Of a stretch of 64,000 nucleotides of DNA, positions 9,253 through 17,771 are shown piece by piece. How positions within the stretch are numbered: position 1 is the first letter of the stretch; every line of letters begins with the position of its first letter. The DNA is from an archaeon. GTDB lineage: Archaea > Nanobdellota > Nanobdellia > Woesearchaeales > GW2011-AR9. The DNA lies in the NCBI GenBank assembly GCA_018697095.1, contig JABHSG010000004.1:248001-312000 (forward strand). Direction: 5' to 3'. The position numbers were made by a program, and so were the translations under genes. Under the pieces are notes generated by a model. The model saw only the letters and a program-made list of their open reading frames with translations. It was not told the origin of the DNA and ran no database searches.

Positions 9253-9765
9253 ATGAAAAAAAATATAGTGCCAGCTATTATTATTATAGCTGCAATTTTA
9301 CTAAGTACATTTGTTATTGCGAATACTCCAGTTATCCCTGGAGATGCAACAACTAGTTCTTCAGATGATCCTTCTGGGACAGCAGATTCTGAAATTATTG
9401 TTGAAGGAGAAAGAGATGATAACGAAGTCCCAAATCCAAGATCAAACGAATGTCTTGAATGGAATGAATTTGGAAATCAAAGAGATCCAGTTTTAATCGA
9501 TGCTGAACAAAGATATTCTCGAGCATTAGTTGATGCAGAAAGAGATTATTATGATTGTAGAGGGTGTGTATACAGCACAATCATCCATGGTTATGACTGT
9601 AGGGGAGGCCATCAGCCTGGATCTAGTCAATATGAAGCTTGTTGGGAAATTTATGAGGACACACGAATTCAAGCACATGAAAATTTTGAAAAAGAAACTT
9701 CAGATGCAATTTTGCAAAATTGGTTCAATTGTTTTGAAGAAGGAATATTAGGGTTATTTGATTAA
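9253..9765 (+). CDS. Secreted cysteine-containing protein
   Basis: A 170-residue exported protein. Residues 1-23 are a classical signal peptide (MKKN, then a hydrophobic IIIIAAILLSTFVIA core). The mature part has an acidic, low-complexity stretch. A helical domain follows with seven cysteines (ECLEW, DCRGC, YDCRGG, EACWE, NCFEE), probably disulphide-bonded outside the cell. A charged helix with alternating Ala/Glu/Arg lies between them. No family is recognised. TAGGAGATT gives a strong ribosome-binding site 6-7 bases before ATG. The next gene (9789) follows in the same direction and is also likely exported, suggesting a two-gene unit. Confidence 0.75.
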   Translation: MKKNIVPAIIIIAAILLSTFVIANTPVIPGDATTSSSDDPSGTADSEIIVEGERDDNEVPNPRSNECLEWNEFGNQRDPVLIDAEQRYSRALVDAERDYYDCRGCVYSTIIHGYDCRGGHQPGSSQYEACWEIYEDTRIQAHENFEKETSDAILQNWFNCFEEGILGLFD

Positions 9766-9788
9766 TTTTTTATTTTTATTTTTTGATC

Positions 9789-10325
9789 ATGAAACAAAAA
9801 AAAAGATTAAGTACTATAGGGTTATTAATCACTTCTATATATTTTACACAAAGATATTGTAGTTCAGATAAAACTAACACATTGGTTGAACCATCATTTG
9901 CAGATTTACAAGATCTTAGAATTAGTGGTTCAAAAGGAAAAAATCTTACTCATTTTACCCCTTTTAGTGATAGTGGTTTGAATGATCTTTTGGGTGCACA
10001 AAATTCAGATGAATTAACTTCATTTTATCGTGATGAATTTTCTAAAAAGTCCACTTTGTATTGCAATGAATCCTTTGATTCCTCAGGAGTATTTTGTGAG
10101 GAGATGTCCGATTATTATTTCGAAGCTCGTTTTGCATGTGAAGAAGAAGAAGATGCTTCTAAAGCAAGTATGCTTATTAAAGAGGCAGGAATTTATTATT
10201 TGACACAAAAAAATAATTATGATTCTAGTGCACCTGAAATTCCTGAAGGTTGGATTTGTTCTTCCTCTGGACTTTTAGAAATTTTACCCACCAGCTCTAT
10301 TGATACTTGGCTTTCTTTACAATAA
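9789..10325 (+). CDS. Possible exported protein of unknown function
   Basis: A 178-residue protein whose basic N-terminus (MKQKKRLSTIGLLITSIYFTQ) could be a weak signal peptide or anchor. A cysteine follows at YCSS, but the sequence before it is not a good lipobox. The rest is Ser/Asp/Glu-rich, with four to five cysteines in two clusters (LYCNESFDSSGVFCEEM, FACEEEED). I do not recognise a domain. The frame can be extended by two codons to a TTG; ATG is preferred. Its stop codon abuts the stop of the convergent DNA ligase gene with no gap. Confidence 0.65.
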   Translation: MKQKKRLSTIGLLITSIYFTQRYCSSDKTNTLVEPSFADLQDLRISGSKGKNLTHFTPFSDSGLNDLLGAQNSDELTSFYRDEFSKKSTLYCNESFDSSGVFCEEMSDYYFEARFACEEEEDASKASMLIKEAGIYYLTQKNNYDSSAPEIPEGWICSSSGLLEILPTSSIDTWLSLQ

Positions 10326-12107
10326 TTAATTATTTGCTATTCCTACAATCTCCTCACTATAAGTTCCATCTTCAGGTTTTTTATCAGCGCGGATTTGTAT
10401 CAATCGTGGGAACCTAAGTGCATAACCTTTCATTTCTTTTTTCCCAGTACTTTTGTTCATAACGCTATGCATTGAACAAGTATGTAATCCTCCTTTGGTA
10501 ATTTCAGCTGCAATCACTTCCACTACTAAGTAAGGTTCGAACCACAAGTCAGGTGTCATTTCTTTTTTAACATTACACCTAGCTGGCTTCTTATCAACTT
10601 CATGTTTACGTAAAAGAAATGGAATCTCTTCAAGCATTTTATCAGTAAGACCAGTTCCAAGTTTACTTATTGATTCAAAGGTATCTGTTTCATGGTTGTA
10701 TGTCGCACATAATAAAGAACCATAAGTTCCACTACGTTTACCTTTTCCGTAAAATGCGCCAATCACTACCAAGTCAAATGTATCAACAAGTTCATGATTG
10801 TAATCTTTTTTCCATTTAATCCAGTTCCAATCACGTGCCCCAGCTTTATACAAAGAGCCCTCGCCCTGTGATTTGATAATCACTCCTTCTTCTCCTCGAG
10901 CAATCATTTTATCAAAATAAGCTTTAGCTTCAGAAACTTCATTTGTTTTAATAAATTCAATACGTCTAATCCTATCTTTCTTTTTCAAGATAGACTCAAG
11001 TGCTTTCTCGCGAACAGTAAATGATTCATTCATCAAATTTTTCTCATTCAATAGCAAAATATCAAAACAATAAATCGCAACAGGTATTTGCTTTGCATGT
11101 TTTTCAATTTCAGTTTTACGTTTACGCTTCATAAGTGTTTGAAAATTCTTATGGCCACCTTTCTCTAAGTCAAGTGCCATGATCTCACCTTCTAAGATAT
11201 AACTTTGAGCAGTTTTAGCAATTTCTTGTTTCAAAAAAGATTGAACATCTGGATATTGGTAAGTGATATCTTCCATTCGACGAGAATAGAGTGTGATTTT
11301 TCCTGAAGAATCTTTATGTATTTGAATGCGTTCCCCATCATACTTTGCTTCAACTTGTAATTCCCCAGAAATTTTTTCAGAAACACCACTCAAACTAGCA
11401 ACTCTTTGAGCAAGCATCACTCGTATTGGCCTTCCGACTTTAATAGGGATATCACCTATTCCTTCAAGTCCAAGTTCTACTAAAGAAGAAGCAATAACAG
11501 CTAAATCTGGACAAACATTATATGCTCGCTCAAGTATTTTCTTATTTGATTTTTCACCAGTAAAAGCAATTGCAAGTGCATCTAAAACAGTCATATCTGC
11601 AACGCCAAGACGCATATTTTGAAGTATTATTCTTGCTAGATATTTAGCTTCACTACCAGTTGTTTTTTGAAATAAAGAAATGAGTATTTTCTCTTTTGTA
11701 TCTTGACTTTTATTTCCAGAGATGCTTTTTATTTTATGTAATGTTTTCCAAAGTTCTTCTACTGTAAGTTTTGCTACAGGAACAAGGGTCATTGGTTTTA
11801 CTTTTAGAAGTTTTTGAGCTACAAGGCCAACATCTCCATCTTTTTGCATCAGAGTCATAGTCTCCTTACTACCTTTATTAGCAGCTTTAGCAATTGCTTT
11901 TAATAGAAGTTTTTCAGCAATTCCAAGAACACTATTTTTATAATCTGGAGCTATTTTCCCAAGTGATAAATAAGTAAGTGTTGGTAAAAGCGTTGGTTCT
12001 TCTTTATTTGTAGATAAGAAGAATTCAGCTAAAATTTCACGAAGCTTGTTTCCTGAGCTTTCATTTTCTAACTTACTATAAAGTTCAGATAAAGTACTAA
12101 AATCCAT
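10326..12107 (-). CDS. lig: ATP-dependent DNA ligase (archaeal LigI type)
   Basis: A 593-residue ligase that seals nicks during lagging-strand synthesis and repair. Residues 1-210 form the helical DNA-binding domain. The adenylation domain carries motif I KYDGERIQIH with the lysine that becomes AMP-linked, motif III/IIIa LEGEIMALD, motif IV EEGVIIKS and motif V WIKWKKDY. The OB-fold follows (LVVIGAFYGKGKRSG, then RFPRLIQIRADKKPED near the end). Length and motif order are typical of archaeal replicative ligases. The start is fixed by GGAGGGG 4 bases before ATG. Confidence 0.97.
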   Translation of the reverse strand: MDFSTLSELYSKLENESSGNKLREILAEFFLSTNKEEPTLLPTLTYLSLGKIAPDYKNSVLGIAEKLLLKAIAKAANKGSKETMTLMQKDGDVGLVAQKLLKVKPMTLVPVAKLTVEELWKTLHKIKSISGNKSQDTKEKILISLFQKTTGSEAKYLARIILQNMRLGVADMTVLDALAIAFTGEKSNKKILERAYNVCPDLAVIASSLVELGLEGIGDIPIKVGRPIRVMLAQRVASLSGVSEKISGELQVEAKYDGERIQIHKDSSGKITLYSRRMEDITYQYPDVQSFLKQEIAKTAQSYILEGEIMALDLEKGGHKNFQTLMKRKRKTEIEKHAKQIPVAIYCFDILLLNEKNLMNESFTVREKALESILKKKDRIRRIEFIKTNEVSEAKAYFDKMIARGEEGVIIKSQGEGSLYKAGARDWNWIKWKKDYNHELVDTFDLVVIGAFYGKGKRSGTYGSLLCATYNHETDTFESISKLGTGLTDKMLEEIPFLLRKHEVDKKPARCNVKKEMTPDLWFEPYLVVEVIAAEITKGGLHTCSMHSVMNKSTGKKEMKGYALRFPRLIQIRADKKPEDGTYSEEIVGIANN

Positions 12108-12232
12108 AATTACCCCTCCATTTTTGTATATTTAAATATATGCTCAAAGCAGAAGGATTATTATAACAAAAGATCACAACTAAACGCATATTTGCAAAGG
12201 GTATTTAAACTAATTTCCCCTAATTTATTGTG

Positions 12233-13996
12233 ATGGGTTTTTTAGACACAATATCTTCTTGGTTGGATGGGTTTAAAGCAAAAGGAATTGCTTCAAAAGC
12301 CAAAGGAGAATACGCTCTTGAGATAAAATTTCTAAAAGAGTTAGCAGATGACCTTACATTATTAATCAATCTAGCATCATCAGAAAAAGTTGGAAATATG
12401 CAAGATATTCTTATTTCAGTTTTCAGAATACATCAAAAATTAACAAGGCTTGAAAGAAGAGCAGACCATGATGAACAAAAGGCTGTAAACAGATTAGTCA
12501 GTTTAACTTCTCTACACTCGAAATTACCAAAAAGTTCTGTGTCACATGGACATTTAGAAATAATTCTTGGAAGATTACAAGTAGAAGAAAAAGCCCTAAT
12601 TGGAGGATTGTCTGCAATGGGTGGAGTTTTAGGAATTGATTTAAACAAAGTTAAAGGCGAAGAAAAACTTATAGAAAGATTTAACCAACAACCTATTAAA
12701 AAAGTTTCACAAGCATTCGGTCATTTTAAAGTTACATTACATAAAGTCTTAAGCGAAGTCCAAGATTTAATCAAATTCGCGCATGCTGCAATTATTGATT
12801 TAGGGAAACTCGAAGAAGAAGCAATAAATTTATCCCGTAGAAAATTTATTCAAGGAGCTTTAATGGTAGGGGGCGCAGCAGCAGTTGTTGCAGCAACAAT
12901 GAGATATGGCAAATTATTTGAAGAAGCAAGATCATTGTCACTAAAGCCAGGTTCTGAAAATAGAGCAGTTTTTTTAGTTAATTCTAAAGATGGCAAGGAA
13001 TTTGTTGCAATCAAACTAAGGCCAAATTGGAGTTTCAGTAATATATCTAAATTCTATTGTAAAGATAGTTCAGCCAGCACTATAAAAATCCTAAAAGAAT
13101 TTAATCCAAAAAAATACAACACTGGAGATTACTTATTCTTTCCAAGCAATTTAGCAAACATAATTGTGTTAAAATACCTAAGAGAAGGAAAATTTTTACA
13201 TTCTACTTTAGAAGAAGGCATGGCACTACACTATTTTGTTGAAACTAGTTTAGCGCGTTCACACGTTAAAATCCCAGATAGGTTCAAACTACTAATTGCT
13301 TTTAGTTTAAGTCTCCCATATACAATCCCTAGAAAAAATGAAACGCTAAATTCCCACACAACATTAGTAATCCCACAAAGTTTGTATCCAGTAAAAGTCA
13401 ATGAAAATTTCGAAGTACCTAACCTTGAAAAATATGCACATTTCCAAAGCCCTACAAAACAGAGTTGGGCTGATATTGAACCAGAGATAAAGCTAACTCA
13501 TCATTGGAAAGCTAGACGTGTTAGAATTGGTGGAGAGATAACTAAACATTACGGTTTTGATTGGCCAGGACCAGTTGGGGCTGAAATTTATTCACTTGGT
13601 TTTGGAGTGGTTGAAAGAATAAGAACAAATTGGAAAGTTTCTGATCGAAAAAACAAAACTAGGAATTGGAGAACAGGCAATAATGTAGTGATCAGATTAT
13701 TTTACAAAGGTATGAAAGTACAGTTTCTACATTTAGACAAAGTTTTCGTTAAAAAAGGCCAACAAATTACATTAAATACACAACTTGGAACACTTGGCAT
13801 CACAGGTAACGCTCAAGCACATAACCCTCACGTACATATTTCCATGTATAAAAAATCAGGAGGGGTAACTGACCCAACGCCATATGTTCGTGGAGATATG
13901 AATACAAATTTCAAAGAATTCATCAAAGAAAATATGGATGCTGGAAACGCCATTGCAGATGCAATCTTTGAAGAAGAGCAAAGCATGGACGCATAA
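12233..13996 (+). CDS. M23-family (LytM-like) metallopeptidase with LysM-like region and internal Tat-type signal
   Basis: A 587-residue protein with an unusual architecture. Residues 1-195 are helical/coiled-coil with no signal peptide. At about 201 comes SRRKFIQG followed by a 20-residue hydrophobic Ala/Gly/Val stretch, the form of a twin-arginine signal or internal membrane anchor. Residues about 240-310 resemble a LysM-like module (VAIKLRPNWSFSNISKFYC, then FNPKKYNTGDYLFFP). The C-terminal 170 residues are an M23 peptidase: HYGFD (His and Asp zinc ligands near 438), KVQFLHLDKVFVKKGQ, and AHNPHVHISMY (HxH near 533). M23 enzymes cleave peptidoglycan peptides; the target in an archaeon is unknown. 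A TATA-like box at 12202 suggests a leaderless start at ATG 12233; a GTG lies one codon upstream. Confidence 0.82.
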   Translation: MGFLDTISSWLDGFKAKGIASKAKGEYALEIKFLKELADDLTLLINLASSEKVGNMQDILISVFRIHQKLTRLERRADHDEQKAVNRLVSLTSLHSKLPKSSVSHGHLEIILGRLQVEEKALIGGLSAMGGVLGIDLNKVKGEEKLIERFNQQPIKKVSQAFGHFKVTLHKVLSEVQDLIKFAHAAIIDLGKLEEEAINLSRRKFIQGALMVGGAAAVVAATMRYGKLFEEARSLSLKPGSENRAVFLVNSKDGKEFVAIKLRPNWSFSNISKFYCKDSSASTIKILKEFNPKKYNTGDYLFFPSNLANIIVLKYLREGKFLHSTLEEGMALHYFVETSLARSHVKIPDRFKLLIAFSLSLPYTIPRKNETLNSHTTLVIPQSLYPVKVNENFEVPNLEKYAHFQSPTKQSWADIEPEIKLTHHWKARRVRIGGEITKHYGFDWPGPVGAEIYSLGFGVVERIRTNWKVSDRKNKTRNWRTGNNVVIRLFYKGMKVQFLHLDKVFVKKGQQITLNTQLGTLGITGNAQAHNPHVHISMYKKSGGVTDPTPYVRGDMNTNFKEFIKENMDAGNAIADAIFEEEQSMDA

Positions 13997-14001
13997 AATT
14001 A

Positions 14002-15027
14002 TCATAAACAATAGTCTGAAAAAACATGACTCTTAGTTCTGATTTTATCAAGAGTTAACCTTGCCAAATCTTTTACTCTATCACCACGTCCTTTCTTCCA
14101 ACCACTGTAATATTTATCTGAAATTCTCCTATCTCTTTCAACTCCAATTACTAAAGAAACTGAATTATACTCACCATTTAAATCTTGATAAACTACTGTC
14201 CCCATATCACCAATTAACATCCCAGTACTACCTGTTTTTGAAAATGTTTGTTCACCAGGATAATCCTTCAAGTTACTGATCCTTTTACCTCTTGAATCAT
14301 ATAGTAATTCCCAAAGCAGATCAGAGTTTGGAACATCACCTTTACGAAGTAAATCTAATGCTTTAATCAAATCTTTTGGACTAGCTTTATTTTTGTAAGT
14401 CCTACCTTTCATTTTTCCTTTTGTAGGAATATACTCTACAATACTAACATCTTTAAGTCCATATTCTTTTGCAATTCTTTCCACTTCTTGTGGACCACCA
14501 ACTTTTCTAATCAGTTCATTTGTAGATCTATTATTACTAAATAAAATCATTTTTCCAAGTTCAAGATAATCAGAATTTTGATCAGCATCAATTAATTCTC
14601 CACTTGCTTCTTTTGTAAGGTAAGCAATTCCTACAAGAGTTTTAACCATACTAGCTACTTGCATCAATTCATCACCACGAATATCTGCAAGAAAAGTACC
14701 ATTATTATGATCATAAGCTACTGCAAAGACTCTTTCATCTGCAAAAAATTTACCTTCATCCCTAAGCCGATCAATTTCAGTGTTTAAAGTTCTAGAAAGT
14801 TTAGTCTTTTTTGGATTATACGTTGGTTGAGCACATTCAGACAAATCAACTATTGGTTCTGGAGCAGCCTCGCAATAGACTTCTAAATCAGTATCAACTA
14901 ATTTACTTAAAACATGGCTATCTGAAACAGAAAAATTAAAATTGGGATGGCTGATACTAGCAATAAAAGCACTCGCCGCAAATAAAGGTGCAACTCTTGC
15001 TAATTTTAAAACATCAACTAATCCCAT
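14002..15027 (-). CDS. Exported serine beta-lactamase/PBP-like hydrolase
   Basis: A 341-residue protein of the serine beta-lactamase/D,D-peptidase superfamily. The SxxK catalytic motif is SMVK (Ser126, Lys129). The SNN at residues 164-166 fits the SDN position, and FSKTGSTG near 265 is the KTG motif. The N-terminus (LARVAPLFAASAFIASISH) is a likely signal peptide or anchor. Overall it is closest in pattern to class A beta-lactamase-like proteins. In bacteria such enzymes act on peptidoglycan or beta-lactams. Here it faces the M23 peptidase gene, with the two stop codons only a few bases apart, so a shared envelope substrate is plausible. An archaeal substrate is unproven. Confidence 0.82.
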   Translation of the reverse strand: MGLVDVLKLARVAPLFAASAFIASISHPNFNFSVSDSHVLSKLVDTDLEVYCEAAPEPIVDLSECAQPTYNPKKTKLSRTLNTEIDRLRDEGKFFADERVFAVAYDHNNGTFLADIRGDELMQVASMVKTLVGIAYLTKEASGELIDADQNSDYLELGKMILFSNNRSTNELIRKVGGPQEVERIAKEYGLKDVSIVEYIPTKGKMKGRTYKNKASPKDLIKALDLLRKGDVPNSDLLWELLYDSRGKRISNLKDYPGEQTFSKTGSTGMLIGDMGTVVYQDLNGEYNSVSLVIGVERDRRISDKYYSGWKKGRGDRVKDLARLTLDKIRTKSHVFSDYCL

Positions 15028-15091
15028 TAGAATAACAAAACAAACCCTATTTATAAAAATAATGACTTAAAAGGGACAATTAATCTTATTT

Positions 15092-16990
15092 TCAAAACCC
15101 AAGTTTTTCCAAGATCAAATCAGAACTAAATGGAACTAGGTCCTTATACTCTTGCCCCATTCCCAAAAACAAGATTGGCTTTTTAAGAACATAACTAATT
15201 GAAAGTGGGGCTCCACCTTGCTCATCAATATCAGCTTTTGTAAGTATTATCCCATCAACACCTAACTTCTCATCATAAACTTGAGCTTGCTCAACACAAT
15301 CGTTACCTGTGATTGATTCTCCAACAAAAACTTTTAAGTCCGCTGGTGCAACTCGAAGTATTTTTTCAAGTTCTTGCATCAAATTATTATTTGAGTGAAG
15401 ACGTCCCGCTGTATCAACAAGAACTACATTGATTTTATTTTTTTGAGCATATGAAATAGCATCAAACGCAACAGCTGCTGAATCAGAACCGTAATCATGA
15501 GCTATCATTTTAACATCTAATTTTTTTGCATGCTCACCAAGCTGTTGAATGGCAGCAGCTCTAAATGTATCCCCAGCAGCAAGTACAACACTTAGTCCTT
15601 GAGCCTGAAGATAATGAGTTAGTTTTGCAATACTTGTAGTTTTTCCAGAACCATTGATTCCAAAAAATGTAATGACATAAGTTTCATACTTAGTATCAGT
15701 AGACTTACTATTCTTCTCTTTTATTCTTCCAAGCAGATTTATTGGATCTTGGTTCACAATCGCGCGAATACTTAATTCAAGTGTTTCTTCAATTTTTTTC
15801 AAAACATTACGTGGAAGTGGTTTATCAACAAGTTCAACTTTCAAATCTTCTTTGATTCTCTCTATTACTTTCACAGAAACATTATTTTCAAGTAGTGCAA
15901 TTTCAAGTTCCCAAAATAATTCCTCAAATTTTTCCGCCGAGATCTTTTTTGTAGTTAGAGTTTCAGTAATACGTTTAAAAAATGACTTTTTAACAGGAGC
16001 TTCTTCAACTTCAGCTTCCTCTACTTCTTCTACAATTGCTTCCTCTACTACTACTTCAGGTTCAACTGATTTTTCAACTTCCTGCACTGGCTCAACAACC
16101 TCAGGCTCAGGCAACTTTTCCACTACAGGTTCTTTTACTACTTTAACTGGTTCTTTCTCTACTACCTTTTCTTCCTGAAATACTTCTTGAACTTTCTCTG
16201 CAACTTCTTCTTTAGCCTCAACTAGAACTTCCTTTTCATCTTCACGTTCCTTAAGAATTTCTTTGTATTTATCATAAGCTTGAATTGAACCTGGAGTAAA
16301 CTTCTCTGAGACCATTAACTTTTCAAGTTCATCTAAACTAACAAATCTACCAGATTCAATCTCAGACTCATTTGGTTTTGGAACATCTTCACTTACACAT
16401 TCAAAAGCTTGATAAAATACATTTTGAATATCTGATTTATAACGGTCTTCAAACAAAAATGCAATCTCTAAATCTTCAAGATTAGTTTCTTCTTCAAGTT
16501 CTCGAAGAGCAGCTTGCAAATATTGCTCACCAGCATGAACCCCTCCACCAAAAACTGTTTCGTAGTACTCAGGGTAGAATTGTTTTGACTTAACTCGTTT
16601 ATTGATATATATTTGATTTTTTGAATTACGAAAGAAAACCATTACTCCTCTATGAGCTAAAAGTTCTTTACGAACTCTAGATCTTGGTGCTTGGCCAATA
16701 ACTTTATTGTTTTCATCAACAAAATCTCGCATTTCCTCAGAAGACTTCGCATCACTTTCCACCTTAGATTCTTCAGAAACTTCTACTTCCTTATTTTCTA
16801 CTGGATCTTTAGCAGCTTCATCAACTTGTTCAACTGACTCTTCTTTACTTGTCTTTTGAACTACTTCTTTAGTAGTTTCAACTTCTACTTCTTTCTCAAC
16901 AACTTCCTCTTTAACTTCAGCTTCTTCTTCAGTCTTCTTAGAAAATATAGAAAGTGCACCTTTGAGCTTATCTTTTAGTTTACCAAACAT
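15092..16990 (-). CDS. ftsY: FtsY (SRP receptor GTPase) with an embedded Nudix hydrolase domain
   Basis: A 632-residue protein, roughly twice the usual archaeal FtsY length. It begins with a normal archaeal FtsY N-terminus (MFGKLKDKLKGALSIF) and an acidic linker. Residues about 88-248 are a complete Nudix domain of the Idi/YfcD-like type: the box runs from Gly149 to Leu171 and fits GX5EX7REUXEEXXU, with only the final Gly replaced by Asn. A second acidic linker (250-332) follows. The FtsY NG domain starts near 335: G1 GINGSGKTTS, the DTFRAAA block, LVDTAGRLH (G3) and LTKADID (G4). It receives SRP-ribosome complexes at the membrane. The frame is uninterrupted; the gene is downstream of prefoldin alpha, a common archaeal arrangement. 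Confidence 0.93.
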   Translation of the reverse strand: MFGKLKDKLKGALSIFSKKTEEEAEVKEEVVEKEVEVETTKEVVQKTSKEESVEQVDEAAKDPVENKEVEVSEESKVESDAKSSEEMRDFVDENNKVIGQAPRSRVRKELLAHRGVMVFFRNSKNQIYINKRVKSKQFYPEYYETVFGGGVHAGEQYLQAALRELEEETNLEDLEIAFLFEDRYKSDIQNVFYQAFECVSEDVPKPNESEIESGRFVSLDELEKLMVSEKFTPGSIQAYDKYKEILKEREDEKEVLVEAKEEVAEKVQEVFQEEKVVEKEPVKVVKEPVVEKLPEPEVVEPVQEVEKSVEPEVVVEEAIVEEVEEAEVEEAPVKKSFFKRITETLTTKKISAEKFEELFWELEIALLENNVSVKVIERIKEDLKVELVDKPLPRNVLKKIEETLELSIRAIVNQDPINLLGRIKEKNSKSTDTKYETYVITFFGINGSGKTTSIAKLTHYLQAQGLSVVLAAGDTFRAAAIQQLGEHAKKLDVKMIAHDYGSDSAAVAFDAISYAQKNKINVVLVDTAGRLHSNNNLMQELEKILRVAPADLKVFVGESITGNDCVEQAQVYDEKLGVDGIILTKADIDEQGGAPLSISYVLKKPILFLGMGQEYKDLVPFSSDLILEKLGF

Positions 16991-17046
16991 GATATCACGA
17001 CTTTTTATTTTTTTATTGTATCCACAAAATTAAAATTTATTCTAAA

Positions 17047-17490
17047 CTACTGACTTTCATAGCTACTCATCATTTCGATAAGTTTACCACCCTGGTCTTC
17101 AATTTGTTTTTCTAAGATTTTTATTTGTTCAGACAACTTAGCTTCATGCCTTCCAATCATCTCTTTTACCTGAGAAGCTGTTTTTTCTACAGTTTTCCCA
17201 GCGCCAATATGTACAAGAAGAGTTTTATCTTCATGCAATTTTGCTTTTACAAAAATCCCATCTGCTAGTGGAGCTAAAATCTCAGTGCCTTTGGAAGTAT
17301 CTACAATAGTGCTGATTGCATTTTTAGTGATTTTAATTGAGTCTAACTGTTCTTCCATCTTTTGAGCAGTCTCTGAGAGTGCTTCAACACTTTCATGAAG
17401 TTCTCTTAGATCCATAATAGACACATCGCTATCCATATCCCCTGCAGCCAAATCTGTAGATCCTTGGCCAATTTCTTTGTTTTTGGTCAT
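17047..17490 (-). CDS. pfdA: Prefoldin subunit alpha
   Basis: A 147-residue chaperone subunit that, with prefoldin beta, forms the hexameric jellyfish-like holdase delivering unfolded proteins to the thermosome. Two long coiled-coil helices (residues about 25-62 and 105-145) flank the beta-hairpin region, with the family signature EILAPLADGIFVKAKL and LLVHIGAGKTVEKT. The N-terminus is extended by about 22 polar residues relative to most members. It lies 56 bases upstream of ftsY and 6 bases after the small upstream gene, so the three are probably one transcript. Confidence 0.93.
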   Translation of the reverse strand: MTKNKEIGQGSTDLAAGDMDSDVSIMDLRELHESVEALSETAQKMEEQLDSIKITKNAISTIVDTSKGTEILAPLADGIFVKAKLHEDKTLLVHIGAGKTVEKTASQVKEMIGRHEAKLSEQIKILEKQIEDQGGKLIEMMSSYESQ

Positions 17491-17496
17491 AATAGT

Positions 17497-17706
17497 CTAT
17501 TTCCCTAGCTTCATTTTAAGCTTTTCGAGCATTTCTTCATAGAGTGCTTCTTTTTTCAAAAATTCCAAGTCTCCTATCTCTGATGATGTCTTAGTGATAT
17601 AGTCTGCATTGCTAATCATAAGCTTCTTAAAATCAGCTTTAACATGTTCAAGTTCTTTCTCAATAAGAACAGCAATCAAATGTTTTTCCTCTTTTGTAAA
17701 TACCAT
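17497..17706 (-). CDS. Small helical protein upstream of prefoldin alpha
   Basis: A 69-residue charged, entirely helical protein (MVFTKEEKHLIAVLIEKELEHVKADF, ending EMLEKLKMKLGK). I do not recognise a family. It is the first gene of a likely three-gene unit with pfdA and ftsY, with only 6 bases to pfdA. Its position and length fit a small ribosome- or chaperone-associated protein, but no function is shown. It is divergent from taw1. Confidence 0.65.
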   Translation of the reverse strand: MVFTKEEKHLIAVLIEKELEHVKADFKKLMISNADYITKTSSEIGDLEFLKKEALYEEMLEKLKMKLGK

Positions 17707-17726
17707 CCATTCTCAGACTCAAAGTG

Positions 17727-17735
17727 ATATATAAA
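17727..17735 (+). promoter_or_regulatory. TATA-like box of taw1
   Basis: ATATATAAA, 37-45 bases before the ATG at 17772. It overlaps an in-frame GTG that would otherwise be an alternative start, which argues that translation begins at 17772 after a short leader. Confidence 0.5.
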
Positions 17736-17771
17736 GATTATTTTTTAAAGAAAGCACATTTTAAGCCAAAC

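Noticed and set aside
15852..16178. Plus-strand Ser/Thr-rich frame inside ftsY
   Set aside because: It mirrors the Glu/Val-rich acidic linker of FtsY; low complexity and no start signal.
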